A DNA stretch of 64,000 nt from Epiperipatus broadwayi (GCA_028023455.1 JAQFVV010000049.1:2910536-2974535); one strand, 5' to 3'. Shown: positions 22,761 to 35,980, numbered from the stretch's first letter. Program-made: numbers and translations. Notes: generated by a model from the sequence alone, not told the origin.

Positions 22761-24059
22761 TTTATTTTAAACACTATTTATTTTTATTAGAATTGTTATT
22801 AACATGATGTCTAAAAACACTTTTATTTTTTCCCAAAATTTTTTAATCTGCATTTTTTTATAAAAATGATAACTGTAGTGTTTGTAAACATCATACAATA
22901 TTTCATATTTATCTTCCTGGCATTTTGATTAACATACCTGAATTTTGACATTTATTGCAAATATTTATATCAAAATTGTCATGAAAAATGTAATTTTAAT
23001 CAGAGAATAAAGAATTTTATTTATTAATTTATCATTTTACATTCTTTATTTTTATATGCTAAGCAGTTATTAGAAATTTTATATTTAATATTGGCAAGTT
23101 TCTCTCTTGCTATCAATATCCTTGCTCCATTGCAAGGAAATGCTCCATATTTCAATTCTTGTTTTAAATATTACAATGAAAATAAAATTGAGATATAAAT
23201 CTATACAGGTTTAGGCATCTCATACAATATAAATTCTATTTGATTACTATATACTTTTTAAAAAAAAAAATTAAATATTTTTTACAATTAGATTTGGATA
23301 ATAGTAATTGCTTTGCTCATTTTCTGTCTTTATTGATAATAGTTCCATGGAGTTGTGAGAGAGATCAAATCATTAATTCTTATTACCAATAATTGCTTAA
23401 TACTACATATGACTTTAAAAATGGTCTCAAATAGTTAATCTTTTGAGTTTCCATTGTTTAATTTGTCATAAGACCCGTAAACTTTTCCCGTGACTCTAAT
23501 ATATTTGCTAATTTATCAGGTAAAAATAGGATTATAAGCTGATTATTATCATCTTGTGATTTATATTATTATTGTCATCAATGTCGTCATCATCATCATT
23601 ATTATCATCATCATCATTATTATTATTATTATTAATTAATGATTGTTGAAATGTTTTATTAGTTTTAATTTTTTTAAATTTTATTCCACATCTGTTAAAA
23701 GTATTATAATTAATATTTTTATATTTCCCTTTTTACTATCAGATGAATTAACTTAGACAGTCTTTCAAAATTTTGATATTGAATTTTATTATTAATACTT
23801 ATTTTCCACTAATATATATTTTTTCTACATAAAACCGCACATATATATAAGTAAACTAAATTTGATTACAGATTCAAAATTTTTTGAAAAAAAAAAAAAG
23901 CAAAATCTTCCAAATTGTAATTTAAACAATTAAAATGAAAAATGTTTAAGAATTAAATGTAACATATAAGTATAATTTAAATCTAATTTGCTAGTTAATA
24001 TTTTTTAAAATAATTTAAGAAAAATAAAATAAAATAATACTATACTGTAATAAAAATGT
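22761..24059. other. AT-rich sequence with an imperfect (ATC/ATT)n tract
   Basis: The only definable item is an imperfect trinucleotide tract at about 23548-23636 mixing ATT, GTC and ATC units. No gene was found. Confidence 0.55.
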
Positions 24060-24345
24060 TATTCTAAAAGTTTATGACGGCAGTATTTTATTTGTAATTA
24101 TATATTGAACCATTTCCGTTATCCAGGATTAATTATTAACTGACATTTAAAAAATTCAACATTTATTTAAACTTTTCAAAGTTATTCAATATTTTAAGGA
24201 ATAATAAACCATTCAAAACTCAATGTGTGCTCTTAATAACAGTTGAATGTATTTGAAAAGTTTAAAACATATTTGAATTTTTTTAAAGATATTTAACAAT
24301 TAATTCTAGATGATGGAAATAACCCAATATATAATTAATGTAATA
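24060..24345. repeat. Interspersed repeat of unknown class, copy 2
   Basis: It shares ttgtaattatatattgaacc (near 24090) and ttaattctagatgatggaaat (near 24300) with 6790-7375, and partly with 49060-49150 and 53530-53650. It lies immediately left of the fold-back arm at 24352. Confidence 0.5.
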
Positions 24346-24351
24346 TCAGGT

Positions 24352-24476
24352 AAAATGAAAATACAGAAAAGGTAGTTTTTTAATATTTATGTTTACTACT
24401 GCCTAGCATGCTTTCAATATATTTTTACTGTATCATATTCATGTCATATAGTGATGTGATTAAATGGTTCTTTATA
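24352..24476 (+). repeat. Left arm of a fold-back element around a LINE
   Basis: The sequence aaaggtagtttttt...ctgcctagcatgctttcaat...gtgattaaatggttctttat is the reverse complement of 26440-26572 at about 85-90% identity by eye. The same arm type occurs in the compact fold-back at 45006-45563. Confidence 0.75.
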
Positions 24477-24477
24477 A

Positions 24478-26344
24478 TGATGTGATGTGATGTGATGTAC
24501 TGTGGCTTCTCCTTAAATGAAGTCAAGAATATCTGAGCAATTAAGCCCAAATAAACTGTTATCCACTTAATTTTCCATTCCCCACTCTAAGTTTTCCCAT
24601 ATTCTGCTCCATCCTATTTCCACAACATAATCTTTGTCAACTTTATAGCCTTAATGTCTAAATCCCCCTTATATTTTCCCAAACCCAGCATAAAAATCAA
24701 TAATTCACTTTCTGTATAATCACTTTTTTCATATTTATTCTTCCATAACTTCATTATATGTACCCTTTCTGTTTTCAAGCATTTACATTCAATTAACAAA
24801 TGCCTAATATTTTCTATTTCTTCCTTACATAATTTACAAAATAAATCACCCATATTTTTCCATTTACATGTATATTCTCTTGTAGCTAGAGATCCCATTC
24901 GAGCCTTAAACAATAAACTACTTTCCTTACTATTATCATATATTAACTCACACCTAATATTCTGTTTATTTCTATATATATTTAAACTCTTTTTACTCTC
25001 CACACTATTTCTCCATCTCTCTAACTCCCTATTCTTTATTAATAAATCTATTCTTTTATCCCATTCCTTACTACTATAACACACAACAATCCTTTTAACA
25101 CAATCATCCCATCTTTTGTACTGATATAAATTCTTTATCCAAATCTTTTGCATATCACATTACTTTCTAACCCATCTTCTTACCTACCCTTTACTCATAA
25201 CCCAATTAAATACTATTTTGGCTATTCTTTTATTATCCATAAACTGCAATCTACCAAACATTTTCATTTTACTTTTTGCATCTCTCATATAAAAACTTGA
25301 CCATGCCATTTCTCCTTGAATTGACTCCTTTGCTGTCCATACATCTGCATCCAATGCATGTCTTCCTACTTCCTTTTGAACTTTTTCTAAATAATCTAAT
25401 ACTCCTTAACTAACACATAAGGCATCATTACCATATGTTAACCCTGCTACTGCAACTCTCTTCTATTCTAGCTACATCATATTTATTATATGAAAACAGT
25501 CTTAATTTCTTTATCAATCCCTTTCTTTTCTTTGCTTCATTTATCATTTTTTTCTACCATTCATCTAAATAATTTTTCTAATTACTTAAAATAATCCCCA
25601 AATAACTATATCTATTCACCACACTTAACTGAATATCTCCCAATAAAAATTCTACATCTTCTCTTTCTCCAGTATTAACTATCATTATATTTGCTTTTTC
25701 GTCACTAAATTTAATCCCCATTTCTTTACCTACCCATGCACATGTCATCAGCATAACTTCCATATCTTCTCTTCTTTCTGCACACAAAAACATATAACAT
25801 CTGCAAAAAAAAGACCCGACAAAATATATATTCCCTTACCGCCTATTAACAGTATCTCTATCCTCCTTTCTAATATTTCTATTGCTCTTTCAATTTCACT
25901 TAAATATAACACAAACAAAATAGGTGACATAGGGCAACCCTGTCTTAGTCCCACCCCATTTTTAACTTTAACTGATTCAATATTCTCTAATTGATATATA
26001 TAATAATTATTTTCATATAATTTTTTAATAATATCCACTAAAGCTTCATCCATTCCCAAATTTGCTAAACTTATCCATAATCTATTTCTATTTACACTAT
26101 TATATGCCTTCTCTATATCTATAAAACTCATATATAACTGTTTACCTGAATTTCTACTCATATCCATAGATTGTGTAATTACAAATAAACTATCTCCTAT
26201 ATGCCTATCTAATCTAAAACGTCCTTGCATTTCTCCCACTACATTATTCCCTTCCATCCATTTTACAACTCTTCTAGCCACCATATATGAAAAAACTTTA
26301 TGTAAAACTGATGTTACCGCTATCGGTCTATAATCAATGGATGC
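24478..26344 (-). pseudogene. Non-LTR retrotransposon (LINE) relic, 5'-truncated, with (CATCA)n tail
   Basis: On the minus strand the order is DYRPIAVTSVLHKVF (about 26335-26290), FIDIEKAYNSVNRNRLW (RT motif A region, ~26130) and GLRQGCPMSPILFVLYLSEI (motif B, ~25950). FADVICF stands where FADD-type motif C is expected, so the catalytic DD is lost. DIQLSVVNRYSYLGIILSN follows (to ~25578), then an interrupted stretch with EVGRHALDADVW and MAWSSFYMRDAKSKMKM, and a C-terminal frame (25153-24614) with CKLCKEEIENIRHLLIEC, a CxxC...HxxxxC zinc knuckle. The 3' end is a catca-type repeat near 24480-24500. Several stops and frameshifts make it inactive. The clade is not resolved; it is not the RTE type at 37 kb. 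It lies between fold-back arms. Confidence 0.85.
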
Positions 26345-26384
26345 TAATATGAGATAGTGATCATGTGATGTTTGGTGGTTTTTC

Positions 26385-26580
26385 TTTATAGTGGTGTGAT
26401 TAAATGGTTTTTTATATCAGTAATCAAACATTGATATAAAGAACCATTTAATCACACCACTATAGGCCATGAACACGATATAGTAAAAATATATTGAAAG
26501 CATGCTAGGCAGTAATAAACATAAATATTACAAAAACTACCTTTTCTGTGATTATCTTCATTTTAGTAGATATTATACTG
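26385..26580. repeat. Right arm of the fold-back and adjoining hairpin
   Basis: 26440-26572 is the inverted match of 24352-24476. In addition, tatagtggtgtgattaaatg (26390-26409) and catttaatcacaccactata (26444-26463) form a tight hairpin around a ~34-bp loop. Confidence 0.75.
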
Positions 26581-29377
26581 GGTCAGAAAAGAAGAAAATT
26601 AGTAACAATTAAATTAATGTAATAAAGATTATATCATTTTTGTATATTATAAAAGTTATAATAAAAAGACGAATTAAAAATAATTTAAAGAATTAGTAAA
26701 TACCTGCTTAAAAAGAATAATTATGTAAAAAAATTAATTCATATCTATTACCTATTTACATTGATTTTGCTTTACTAAGTGTAAAACATTTCATAGTAAA
26801 ATTTTATGCTTTTTTAAAATATGATTTGTAATATAAAAGTGGCAAATTCCCATCAGTTATTTTTGATATACATTTTGAAAATAAATCTTTTAATTTAAAA
26901 ATTCAAACACTCTCATTTCAAATTTTATACAGCTCTGAGAAAAAACATGAATAAACTGGCATGATTTTTTAACAATTCATATAAAAAGAAATGTATTCAG
27001 AGATTAGATTTCTACATCGAACTTGAATTATACAATCTTATGTGAGATGAAAACTGTAACCATCATTTTTTTTTGAAAATGAACTTTTAATATAGAATAG
27101 CAAATGTTTTTATTTATCTGTTACAATTATGACTAAATATATATTCATATATTTACAGTTAAATGAAAATTCATCATAAAAAGAGTGTTAAAGTTGCTAT
27201 ATGGTTATGTTTGCTACATTAAATGGCATGTAGACACATTTTGTTGATTTTTTTTCTCTTTCAGAATTAATTTTTAATATAGAAAATCACATATTTTTTA
27301 TTTTTAAAATTAATGCATAAAAATTGAAATTTCCATAAATTTAATGGTAAGTTTAAATTCTTTATAAAAATTTTGTTAAAGATATTAAACTCTGACTACC
27401 CAGTTTTTATCTCAACTGATTTGATATCTGAAGTTAACATAAGAATATATGTATCTTTTACTTATTATTGAAAATACATTTTAAATATAGAATTATTATT
27501 AGCTTCTTTCTCCATTATATAGGCAATTGAAAATTTTGTGGAGTTTAAAAATTAATTTTTTTTTTTTTATATAAATGAATTACAGATACAAAACTGATAA
27601 TGATGTTCATCCTTTTCTTTTTGACATCTAAACGAACAGTGATACAACATTAGAAGTTACCAACAAGTTTTATATTGTGTCTGTTAGTGAAAACAAACTC
27701 TAACATAGAATTATGATGTCTTTCTTTTGGCACTATTCAAATATTTGAAAATTTCTGAATTTAAAGATTAGTTTAAATCTTTATAAAATGTAATAAGAAA
27801 GACAAACTAGTCATATGGTTTTTTTTATTGATTAGTTAATAAATTATAAATTGCAATTTACAAACTGTCAATTTTTTTTATATTTTCTAAATTAATGGAA
27901 ACAATTTTTTTTTAAAAAAATTATTTATAGCTTTACTTTTAATATAAACTTTATTGTTGAAATAAGCAATTACATAGGTTATATTAGTTTACACATATAG
28001 TACTTATTTCATACCTTCATATTATGTTTTAGTTTGTATTGAATATATATTTTATTTATATCAGATTCATAAAAAAACTTGATATAAGTAGAGGAGAGTT
28101 AATAAGGATGTGTGCTGTGCTTTTAAATTTAACTAGTTTTAGGAGTTAGTGTTCAATTAGGTAGTTGATTAATTATATATGGATTTTAAAATAATGATGC
28201 CCATATGTTTAATAAAAGGTATTAGATATTAAAGCACAAATCATATTCCACTTTTTAATGACCGATGGTTACAGTAATGAAATTAAGATTATAAAGCTCC
28301 ATGTGGTTGCTTATATTTCTGGGGTGCAAGGGATTGATGTCTAATTTTTCCTTCTTTTATTTTGTTGTAAAAATATGATTGTAGATGTTTTAAAGTTGGG
28401 TTGAAGCATAAATAGTAATGAAAACAAATTTTAAATGTAGAATTGAATGTTGTTTTGTTTTTATATATCATTTATATACTTGTAATATGTTATGCAGATA
28501 CAACCTTCAGATTTCCATTTCCATATGACTTTGTGATAATATGTTTAATGACCAAAAAATTTTGAAAAAATAAGGGATTTGAATTTATGCTTCTGTAATA
28601 TACTTGTATATAAATTTATCTGTTCTTTAACTATTATTACAATTTTATAATCTTTACATCTCTGATAAATTAGCAGATTTTTTTTTTCAAGGAATATTGT
28701 GAACACAGCTCCTAGCTCATTAAAAATTGTTCTATCCGAGTGTAAACAAATATAATATTAATGTTAGTTTGATACCCCCAATTGCTTCTCATTTCTAACT
28801 CCTAGACATTTCTTTAATATTATTTATCTTGATTATATATCTTAAAATATAAAAAACATCTCCTGATAGCAAAAATCTTTTATATATCTTGTCTGAACAT
28901 TAAACTATAACTTATGAAAAGATAATATTTAGATAAGCTAACATGAAAGTATAAATTTCAGTTTCATAGAAATCAAAACAGATGTTCCTTAATAAATATA
29001 AAATTTTCATTAATGGGATATGTGTATAAATATACATATAAATTATATTTTACAGGAGTGTGTGGATAATTAATAATTATGATAGCGTTAACTTTAAAAT
29101 AAAAGAGGTTTGGCAGATAATTAATATAAAACATGCTATTAATGTAAAAACGAATAGCATTCTTCTTAACAAGAATTGGTATTTTAATTTATAATGAGTA
29201 TGTAAGTTAAGCTTTACTACAATAAATTTTAGTTTAGCGTTGACAAAAATATTTTGAATTGAAAGTCTGGCTTAGCAATTTTTAAATTTTAATACCGTAT
29301 TAATTATTAATAATTCAAACCCTCTTGTGGAATATAGTTTTACTTTCACTATGTTTAACTAGTTTGTATTATATATG
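26581..29377. other. AT-rich sequence, no feature recognised
   Basis: These 2.8 kb hold no coding frame above 60 codons with protein-like content, no tRNA and no internal repeats that I could see. Confidence 0.5.
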
Positions 29378-30175
29378 TAATAATAAATAATCTTAACATG
29401 AATATAAGTAATTGGAAATGAAATAACTACACTACCCATTGAGTTATGTAATATCAACAATTAGACAGAATGATACCAATTTATCTTTTAGCTCTGTTAT
29501 TAATTAAATAATAAATCACTAAATATCATATGATCAACATTTTTTATACTTACATAAGCTGCTAACATAAAGACAAAACTCTCCATATAGTAGTGTCACT
29601 CAGTGCAATCCAGAATAATCAATAGATGCAGCAAGGTGTGTGCAAAAAATTCCTATCTAGTGCCTACTCATTGAATATCCCCAGAATAGTTTCTAGCTTG
29701 TGGCTTTCATCAGTGAATTTAAAAACATTATTATGTTTTCATTTTGGATTCAAATATTTATAGTTAACTAAATAGGTAAAAGATAACTGCTGGATGATTG
29801 CATTAGATCCTAAGATCTAAAGTGCAATTCTCGCAGATTCAAAGCTCCTCACTGATGAAAGCCACAAGCTAAAAACTAGTCTGGGAATATTGGATGAGTA
29901 AGCAATAGATAGAGATTTTATACACAAACTCTTCTGCATCTGTTGATTATTCTGGATTGCATTGAGTGGCACTACTGTATAGAGAGTTCTGTCTTTGTTG
30001 TTAAATAAGCTTAGTTTTTTGACATATATTTAAACTAAGCTTATATAAGAACAGAGCTAAAAAATAGATTGGTAGTATTCTGTCTTTTCTAGCTGTTGAT
30101 GATACATAATCTCAGTGGGAGGTACAGTTACTTTTATTTGAATTACTTACATTCAAATAATGATTATTTATTATT
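29378..30175. mobile_element. Large fold-back element containing MITE copy 2
   Basis: The core 29577-29995 is the same fold-back MITE as at 19775 and 46141, with arms starting aactctccatatagtagtg and ending actactgtatagagagtt. The palindrome continues outward. gacagaatgataccaattta (29464-29483) pairs with the region 30062-30095, and the segment around aataaataatc...taagtaatt (29380-29420) pairs with 30140-30175. The total fold-back is about 800 bp. Non-coding. Confidence 0.75.
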
Positions 30176-30575
30176 ACATTTATAAAACTGACTTTTCATT
30201 TGATATTTAGAGGTTGTTAAAACTTAGAGTCAGTCTTCATCCTCTGCATATTTCAATGATGATTTCAGATTATTTAATCTGCACATAAATTAAAATAATA
30301 GACAAAATTTACCCAATAGTTTAAAATTATATTAAAAAATTAAACTTATATAACAATGGAGCTAAAAGATATATTGTACATTCTGTCTTTGGAATATTTA
30401 GAGGTTGTTAAAACTAAGATTTGATCCTCTGACTGATCCAATCATAATTTCAGATCATTTATTTTGCATATACATTAAAATAATAAACAAAATTTACTCT
30501 ATAGTTTAAAATTTATGGAAGTTACATAACTCAGTGAGTGATTCAGTTACTTCTATTTCAAATACACACACACAC
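30176..30575. repeat. Direct repeats continuing the fold-back arm
   Basis: The block atatttagaggttgttaaaac (30205 onward) recurs at about 30398 with about 110 bp of shared sequence. The outer arm sequence (gagctaaaa...ttctgtctt; gttacataactcagtgagtg) at 30350-30560 repeats that at 30055-30135. Part of the arm was therefore duplicated. Confidence 0.65.
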
Positions 30576-31530
30576 ATATATTGACTGGATGCTTTATGCA
30601 CTTCAAAAGCACCATCAGAAAATTCAAAATTATAATGTACATTTTACAAGAAAATTGAAGTTAAATATTGTGTACTTTATTATTTATTAAGAGTGCATGT
30701 CATAACACACATACTCGATTATAGACAGAAATTAAAAATATTCTAATTTAAAAAAGAGTTTTAATTGCGATTAGTTGGTTTTTATTTTGTTGATTGAAAT
30801 TTATTTTAAAAGCTGAGACTTTTTTTATTTTTATTTTTAAATTAAGATTAAGTAGGAGATAGAGAGTAACCCTAGTCAAAACTTTTTAATTAAATAATAG
30901 GTGGGAGATAACAATTCATATAAATAGCCCCAGGTTTTGGACTGAATTATTATTCTCCTTATTGTTACTTTTATTTTTGATATGATTCTTATGCTGATTC
31001 ATACTCCAATTTTTATATTGCTCAACGTGGATCACCAGCATTGAATTTTTGCTGACTGTTAATAGTATTAGCTGCTGTTTGTGTTTAGAAAGAATTGCTT
31101 AGCTATTTGCGAATAGAAGAAGTAAATATGCTAAAACATTCAAAATAGCAACTGACCTTCCAGGATGCAGAAAATGCTCACCATAAAGAATCTTAATAAT
31201 AACAATATGCAGTGCTAAATCAACCTAAAACCGAACCCCAGAGCTCTATAATTGTGCTTTCAAGAATATGTGACCTAAAAGCCTAGTCCAGAACTGATCC
31301 CAAAGATTGCCTTCAGACTCCTGAACAGATCTTTGAAATGAACCCTATGTAGACTTAAACTTTGCTATCCCACTGGAAGAAATCTGCCAGACTGAACATT
31401 ATACCTTGAAGGTAAACTCACCTCTTCATATAAAAACCAGGGTTTAAATCTTTTGGTTAAATATCTATGTTTAAGACTCAGCTTAATCTAAAAAGAAACC
31501 TGTTTCTATAATAAGTTATGCATACTCATG
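30576..31530. other. No gene recognised; less AT-rich from ~31020
   Basis: 31020-31450 has a more balanced base composition than its surroundings, but no frame longer than about 40 codons and no known domain. Confidence 0.45.
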
Positions 31531-31707
31531 AACTATGAACTCACAATACACTTTTGGACAAGTAAATTTAAAATATGGAATCTTAAAACTAAGACTCCAA
31601 TACATTATTTTATTATGTATTTTATTTATTGTATGTATTGGAGTTTTAGTTTTAAAATTCAATATTTTAAATTTATTTGTCCAAAAGTGTATTGTGAGTT
31701 TGTAGTT
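31531..31707. mobile_element. 177-bp fold-back MITE (near-perfect palindrome)
   Basis: The left arm begins aactatgaactcacaataca and the right arm ends tgtattgtgagtttgtagtt. Arms of about 80 bp surround a short A/T centre (ttattttattatgtattt). The paired frames on both strands simply mirror each other and are not genes. Confidence 0.85.
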
Positions 31708-32427
31708 AATATTTAACATTTTTCTCTTTTATCTTACTAACCATTGACAAATACTTGGGCGGATATTAGTAATTTTTTTATCACTTGCTCCTTATTTTTT
31801 CATTATAATTAATTTAGTCAATCTTGGTTTATGTTTCTTGCAGACTGTAAATCTTTTGGCTGGTAATTTATCAAGTGTATTGTTCTTTTTTCTTAGTGTA
31901 ACTGGACTGGGATTTCCACCCCTTTGGTGATTGATTGTTTCTTGATGAGCAGATTGCAAGAAAGAAAGAATGATTGGACTTGTCCAATGCTGATGTCTTT
32001 CCCATTACAACAATATTTCCTACTCATCAGAGAATGTAGCCTTAAAGTGACGGATAACAGCTAGATATTTACCATCAGAGGATGTAGCCCAGCTAGTAAT
32101 TTATCTGTTTTATTTCACAAAATGGCACCACTAGAGTTTCAGATCACCACAACCTTACTCACTCAGATCACGTTATGCCAGACATGGCTCAGGAAACATA
32201 AGATTCCAGTGAACAACTACACTGAAATATGAATGACATGAAATGACGGTATATTAATTTTATGTAAAAATAATTTATTTAAAAATTTCTCTTTTTGCAA
32301 AGTAGCTATTTTTCTATCTGTGTTATATTTATCATTTTTATTTTTAAAATTTTTAATAACTGCCATTTTTTGTATTCATGCCTGTTGCTAATCCATAGAA
32401 ATTATTTCCCTTAATTTATCTTCTTTA
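31708..32427. other. No feature recognised
   Basis: 31860-32240 is less AT-rich and contains two similar phrases (catcagagaatgtagcc, catcagaggatgtagccc), but no gene was identified. Confidence 0.45.
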
Positions 32428-32964
32428 ATGAAGTGTTTTAATGTAATTATATTACTATCATCTATCTCTATATCTAAATACTTTATTTTAACATCAATTT
32501 CTATTTATAATACATTATTAAAAAATAAAAATTACATAGATAAAAATATTAAAATAGGATGGCCAAACAGTAAAAATCTTGATATATTAGTAGGGAATTA
32601 TAAAATAAAAGATAATATAAAATATAAAAAGGGTATAGTATATAAAATTACTTGTGGGGTTTGCAGTATGGTTTATTATGGGTATACAGCAAAACAATTA
32701 GGAGAAAGGGCTAAAGAACATAATAATGCTATTAATAGAAGAGATGACAGATCTTCATTATATGTTCGCTACTTAAAATATGGACATAGAATAGATTGTG
32801 TTAAGAATATAAGTCCATTAAATTATATTAAAGAAATTAATAGAAGGAACATATATGAAACCAATTACATTAATGATAACAGAAATAATTGTATGAACAT
32901 TTATAAAATGTCAATTAATTTAACTAATAATTGGATAATGAAAAATGAATGGAGAGTTGTATAA
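32428..32964 (+). CDS. Penelope-like element C-terminus with intact GIY-YIG domain (fragment)
   Basis: This frame of 178 codons is the nuclease end of a PLE polyprotein. It has a linker with KIGWPNSKNLDILVGNYK, the GIY-YIG pair GIVYKITC and VYYGYT, then ERAKEHNNAINRR and LYVRYLKYGHRIDC, a layout also seen in the other PLEs here. YYGYT replaces the usual YIGxT. The RT is absent, so the first methionine is only where truncated sequence happens to open; the element fragment may begin upstream. It differs clearly in sequence from the PLEs at 1-4.7 kb, 11 kb, 18 kb and 48 kb, so several PLE families are present. Confidence 0.85.
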   Translation: MKCFNVIILLSSISISKYFILTSISIYNTLLKNKNYIDKNIKIGWPNSKNLDILVGNYKIKDNIKYKKGIVYKITCGVCSMVYYGYTAKQLGERAKEHNNAINRRDDRSSLYVRYLKYGHRIDCVKNISPLNYIKEINRRNIYETNYINDNRNNCMNIYKMSINLTNNWIMKNEWRVV

Positions 32965-33075
32965 TATTTGTTATTATAAAGATATTTAAGTAATTATAGG
33001 CTTGTGTTAATTTTATATAGAACCATTAGATGTCACTATGTATGCAATATAGGTTATTTTTGTAATTATGACATA

Positions 33076-33110
33076 TTGAAAAGGGCAAAAATTTAATATT
33101 TGCCGAAAAG
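33076..33110 (+). ncRNA. Hammerhead-like motif in PLE tail
   Basis: The order is TTGAAAAG, stem GGCAAA (33084-33089), a 9-nt loop, stem TTTGCC (33099-33104), then GAAAAG. It lies about 110 bp after the stop of the PLE frame. Stem II is a perfect 6 bp and differs completely from that at 4536-4561, while the box order is the same. The boxes are degenerate compared with CUGAUGA and GAAAC. Confidence 0.4.
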
Positions 33111-33201
33111 AGCTTCTTTATGTTATTTTTATGTGTTATGATTATATGACTATATTACAGATATTGTCATATATATATATTGTTGTTAGATAAAGATATT
33201 T

Positions 33202-33203
<2 letters not shown>

Positions 33204-33243
<40 letters not shown>
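33204..33243. repeat. (TA)n tract at the end of the PLE tail
   Basis: About 40 bp of TA repeats close the PLE tail that follows 32964. A shorter TA run is at 33170-33180. Confidence 0.8.
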
Positions 33244-33244
<1 letters not shown>

Positions 33245-33620
33245 CAGACAGGTGGATAATAGAATACTTCATTAACTATAATCATAATTACATTACAACA
33301 AGATGAAAAGATATCTCCACTTAAGTCATATTGGTAATGGTAATTTTGGTGGTGATAATAATTTGATTGATAGATGTTTTAAAATAATTAATAATTAATC
33401 TACCATAAAAAGTTATATATTATTGGCAGACTTGTAGTAAAGTTATCTGAAGTTGAAAAATTCCTTCTGACATTTGTTGATGCATGGGTGACTTTCATGA
33501 GACCTATGTGGGAGTATAAATGTATGTATTTATTTTTTATCCTGTCATAATGCAGCTCCATCTAAAGTTAATAAAATTAAGTACCCATGGCTGTGACGTA
33601 TTTAAAATATGTATGTATGA

Positions 33621-34020
33621 TCATTTAGCTATTGGAATATCTGGTTTATAAATAATCTTACATTCCAATAAAAAGATGACTGAAATAAAACACACTATGC
33701 CATTTACATTTTGTTTTACTATTAATTTTTCAAAATAGATTTTTTTTGTTGATTCATTACATAACTGAGAATGGTTGTAAAACTGTTTGAAACAATCCTT
33801 AAAATCCTTTTCTGGAATTATTTGAAGAAACATTATTGCGAGCTTCTGGATATCAAGACTTGAACATGATATACTCCTTTCAAAGCCAATTTTAATTTTG
33901 GAAATAGCAAAAGTCATGAGGAGTGGATGCTCAAGCACAAATATGACTTTTTTGGACAAAAATATTGTGTGATCAATTTTCGCACTGTGAACTGATGTAA
34001 TTTTATGCAATAATGATCAA
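33621..34020 (-). pseudogene. mariner-type (Tc1/mariner) transposase C-terminal relic
   Basis: A minus-strand frame of 129 codons follows the order of mariner transposase C-termini. These are HKITSVHSAKI (cf. HDNAxxHxA, with the catalytic D lost), VLEHPLLM (cf. VLEHPPYSPDLAP, shortened so that the following catalytic D region is gone), ISKIKIGFERS (cf. PKIK), then IPEKDFKDCFKQFYNHSQLC (cf. IPxxDFxxCFxxWxxRxxxC) and the final YFE. The catalytic residues are destroyed and the N-terminal half is not seen upstream, so it is inactive. The catalytic triad type cannot be set from what is left, but the PPYSPDLAP-like block points to the DD34D mariner group. Confidence 0.75.
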
Positions 34021-35980
34021 AATCCTCACTTGCCATATTAAGGGCATTTATGTGGAAAGTATGCTCTACAAACAATTCAAAATTCGCAAATAGTAGATAA
34101 TGTTTATCATTTGAGATCCAGAAATATATTTATGTTGAATAATGCCTTTAGAATAAAAAAAACCAATGAATAATATTTTGATTTGGTTCTTTTAAATTCA
34201 GAATTTTTTTATTTTTATTTGGTGATCCCCATTTTTACATTCTGGCAAGAGATTGGTAGCTTATATTGGAACCATCCTATCTTATCACTGTTGCAATGTT
34301 TGACAAGAATTTCAGTTCAATCATTGTAGTTTTTTATATGAAACTGAGGTACTCCACTCTGGTGTCTCTTTGGATGGTTGTGAACAAGTGAGGCTCAAAG
34401 CATATGCACATCTTCTTTTTACAAACCTTTCATTAACTTTTTGCAGTAACATTTTTGACAGGTCTTAGCAGCTGTGTTTAGGATTAAATTTCCATATTTT
34501 TATTTTAACAAATAAATCTTTATTTTTTTTATTATATTTTCATGAAGTATTAATTATTTCTTAGAAGTTTACAAATAATATTCATGTTTAAAATTAATAT
34601 TTTAACTTTGCAACCACTAAAAAACTAATACATTTAAATATATTATGATGAATTATTTCTCACACTGTACTGAACACATTATCAATAAATAAAATATCAT
34701 TCATACATCTGCCAAAAATCAAGATCTACTTAATAAAATCAACATCTACTGTTAATATTAATAACTATTTGATAGTATCTAATGCTTCATCATCACCATA
34801 CAAACAACCTTAAATATAAGTGTGGTAAAGTTGAAATATTAGATATTATATATTTGATAAAAAGTAAAAAAGATAATGTTAGATTAATGATGTTGTGGAG
34901 CTGTATTCAGCAAGATAGCTATGATTACTTTTAATGAGATTTAAAGTTTATCCCTAACTAAAAATGATATAGTAATCTTTAGTCTAATAAATGATTAGAA
35001 ATATTCATTAATACATTATTTAAAGGGGATGGTGGTAAAAGTAGAAGTACAAAAAGTTTGCACTTAATAACAAAAAGAGAGTAGAATTAGAAAGATATTT
35101 GACTATTACAAGATTTATAATAGTTACCACCAGCTCATGGTCAGAGGTTAATTTCTTTCTGCACAATTACAGATTTTCTGTGCTTAATAATAGTAGATTT
35201 AGGTTAAAGATATTCTAAACTTATATCAATCAAAAATAAATAAATCAGTATTTAATATTTTAAAATGATAAATTACTGCAATTTTTCTAATTAGTATTGT
35301 ACATAGCTATTTCGTCATAGCTTAATAAATATTTAAAATCATCATTACAATAACAATGTTTAATAAAGGTTATTTTTGAAATGACATTATGACCATTGTA
35401 TAGTTTTATACATTAACATCAGTTGTTTAAAATGTATTTTAAACTTTTTTGACATTACTGGCAGCTAGTCGATAAATTTAAACATTTTTGACAGAGAATG
35501 TATATTAATTACTACTGATTAAGATTGAAAAGATAAACTAATTAGTGTAATACTTTTTTTTTTTTTTAGAAACTTTTATCTTTTCATTTTTTTTTAAAAA
35601 GCAGAATTTTGATTCTGAAAAAGTATTTGTAATATTTTGTAAATAAAGTTTCTAAAACTTAAAACAATCATTAGAGTTAATAATATCAAAATTCTACATA
35701 AAGAATTAGAATTAAACTATTAACAATAATCACTATATAATTAATTATATATCATAATTTTTCATTATATCGATTTTTATTTCTTTATGATAAATTATTA
35801 CAATGTACAAACGGATATGTTTATTAAATTTATAAGGGAAAAAATAATTATATATGCAAAAATAAGTATTAATTTTAAACATTAAACGAATGTTTTCGTT
35901 TGCATTGTAGCAACCAAATATTTCTATATGATTAGATCTTTTAGAGAAACTCGTTAAATAGTCAACGTCCTTTATCTTCT
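34021..35980. other. AT-rich sequence, no feature recognised
   Basis: 34240-34500 is somewhat less AT-rich and could hold a worn transposon, but nothing definable was seen. Confidence 0.5.

Noticed and set aside
31516-31719. Overlapping frames on both strands with similar proteins
   Set aside because: They are the two strands of one palindromic MITE, not genes.
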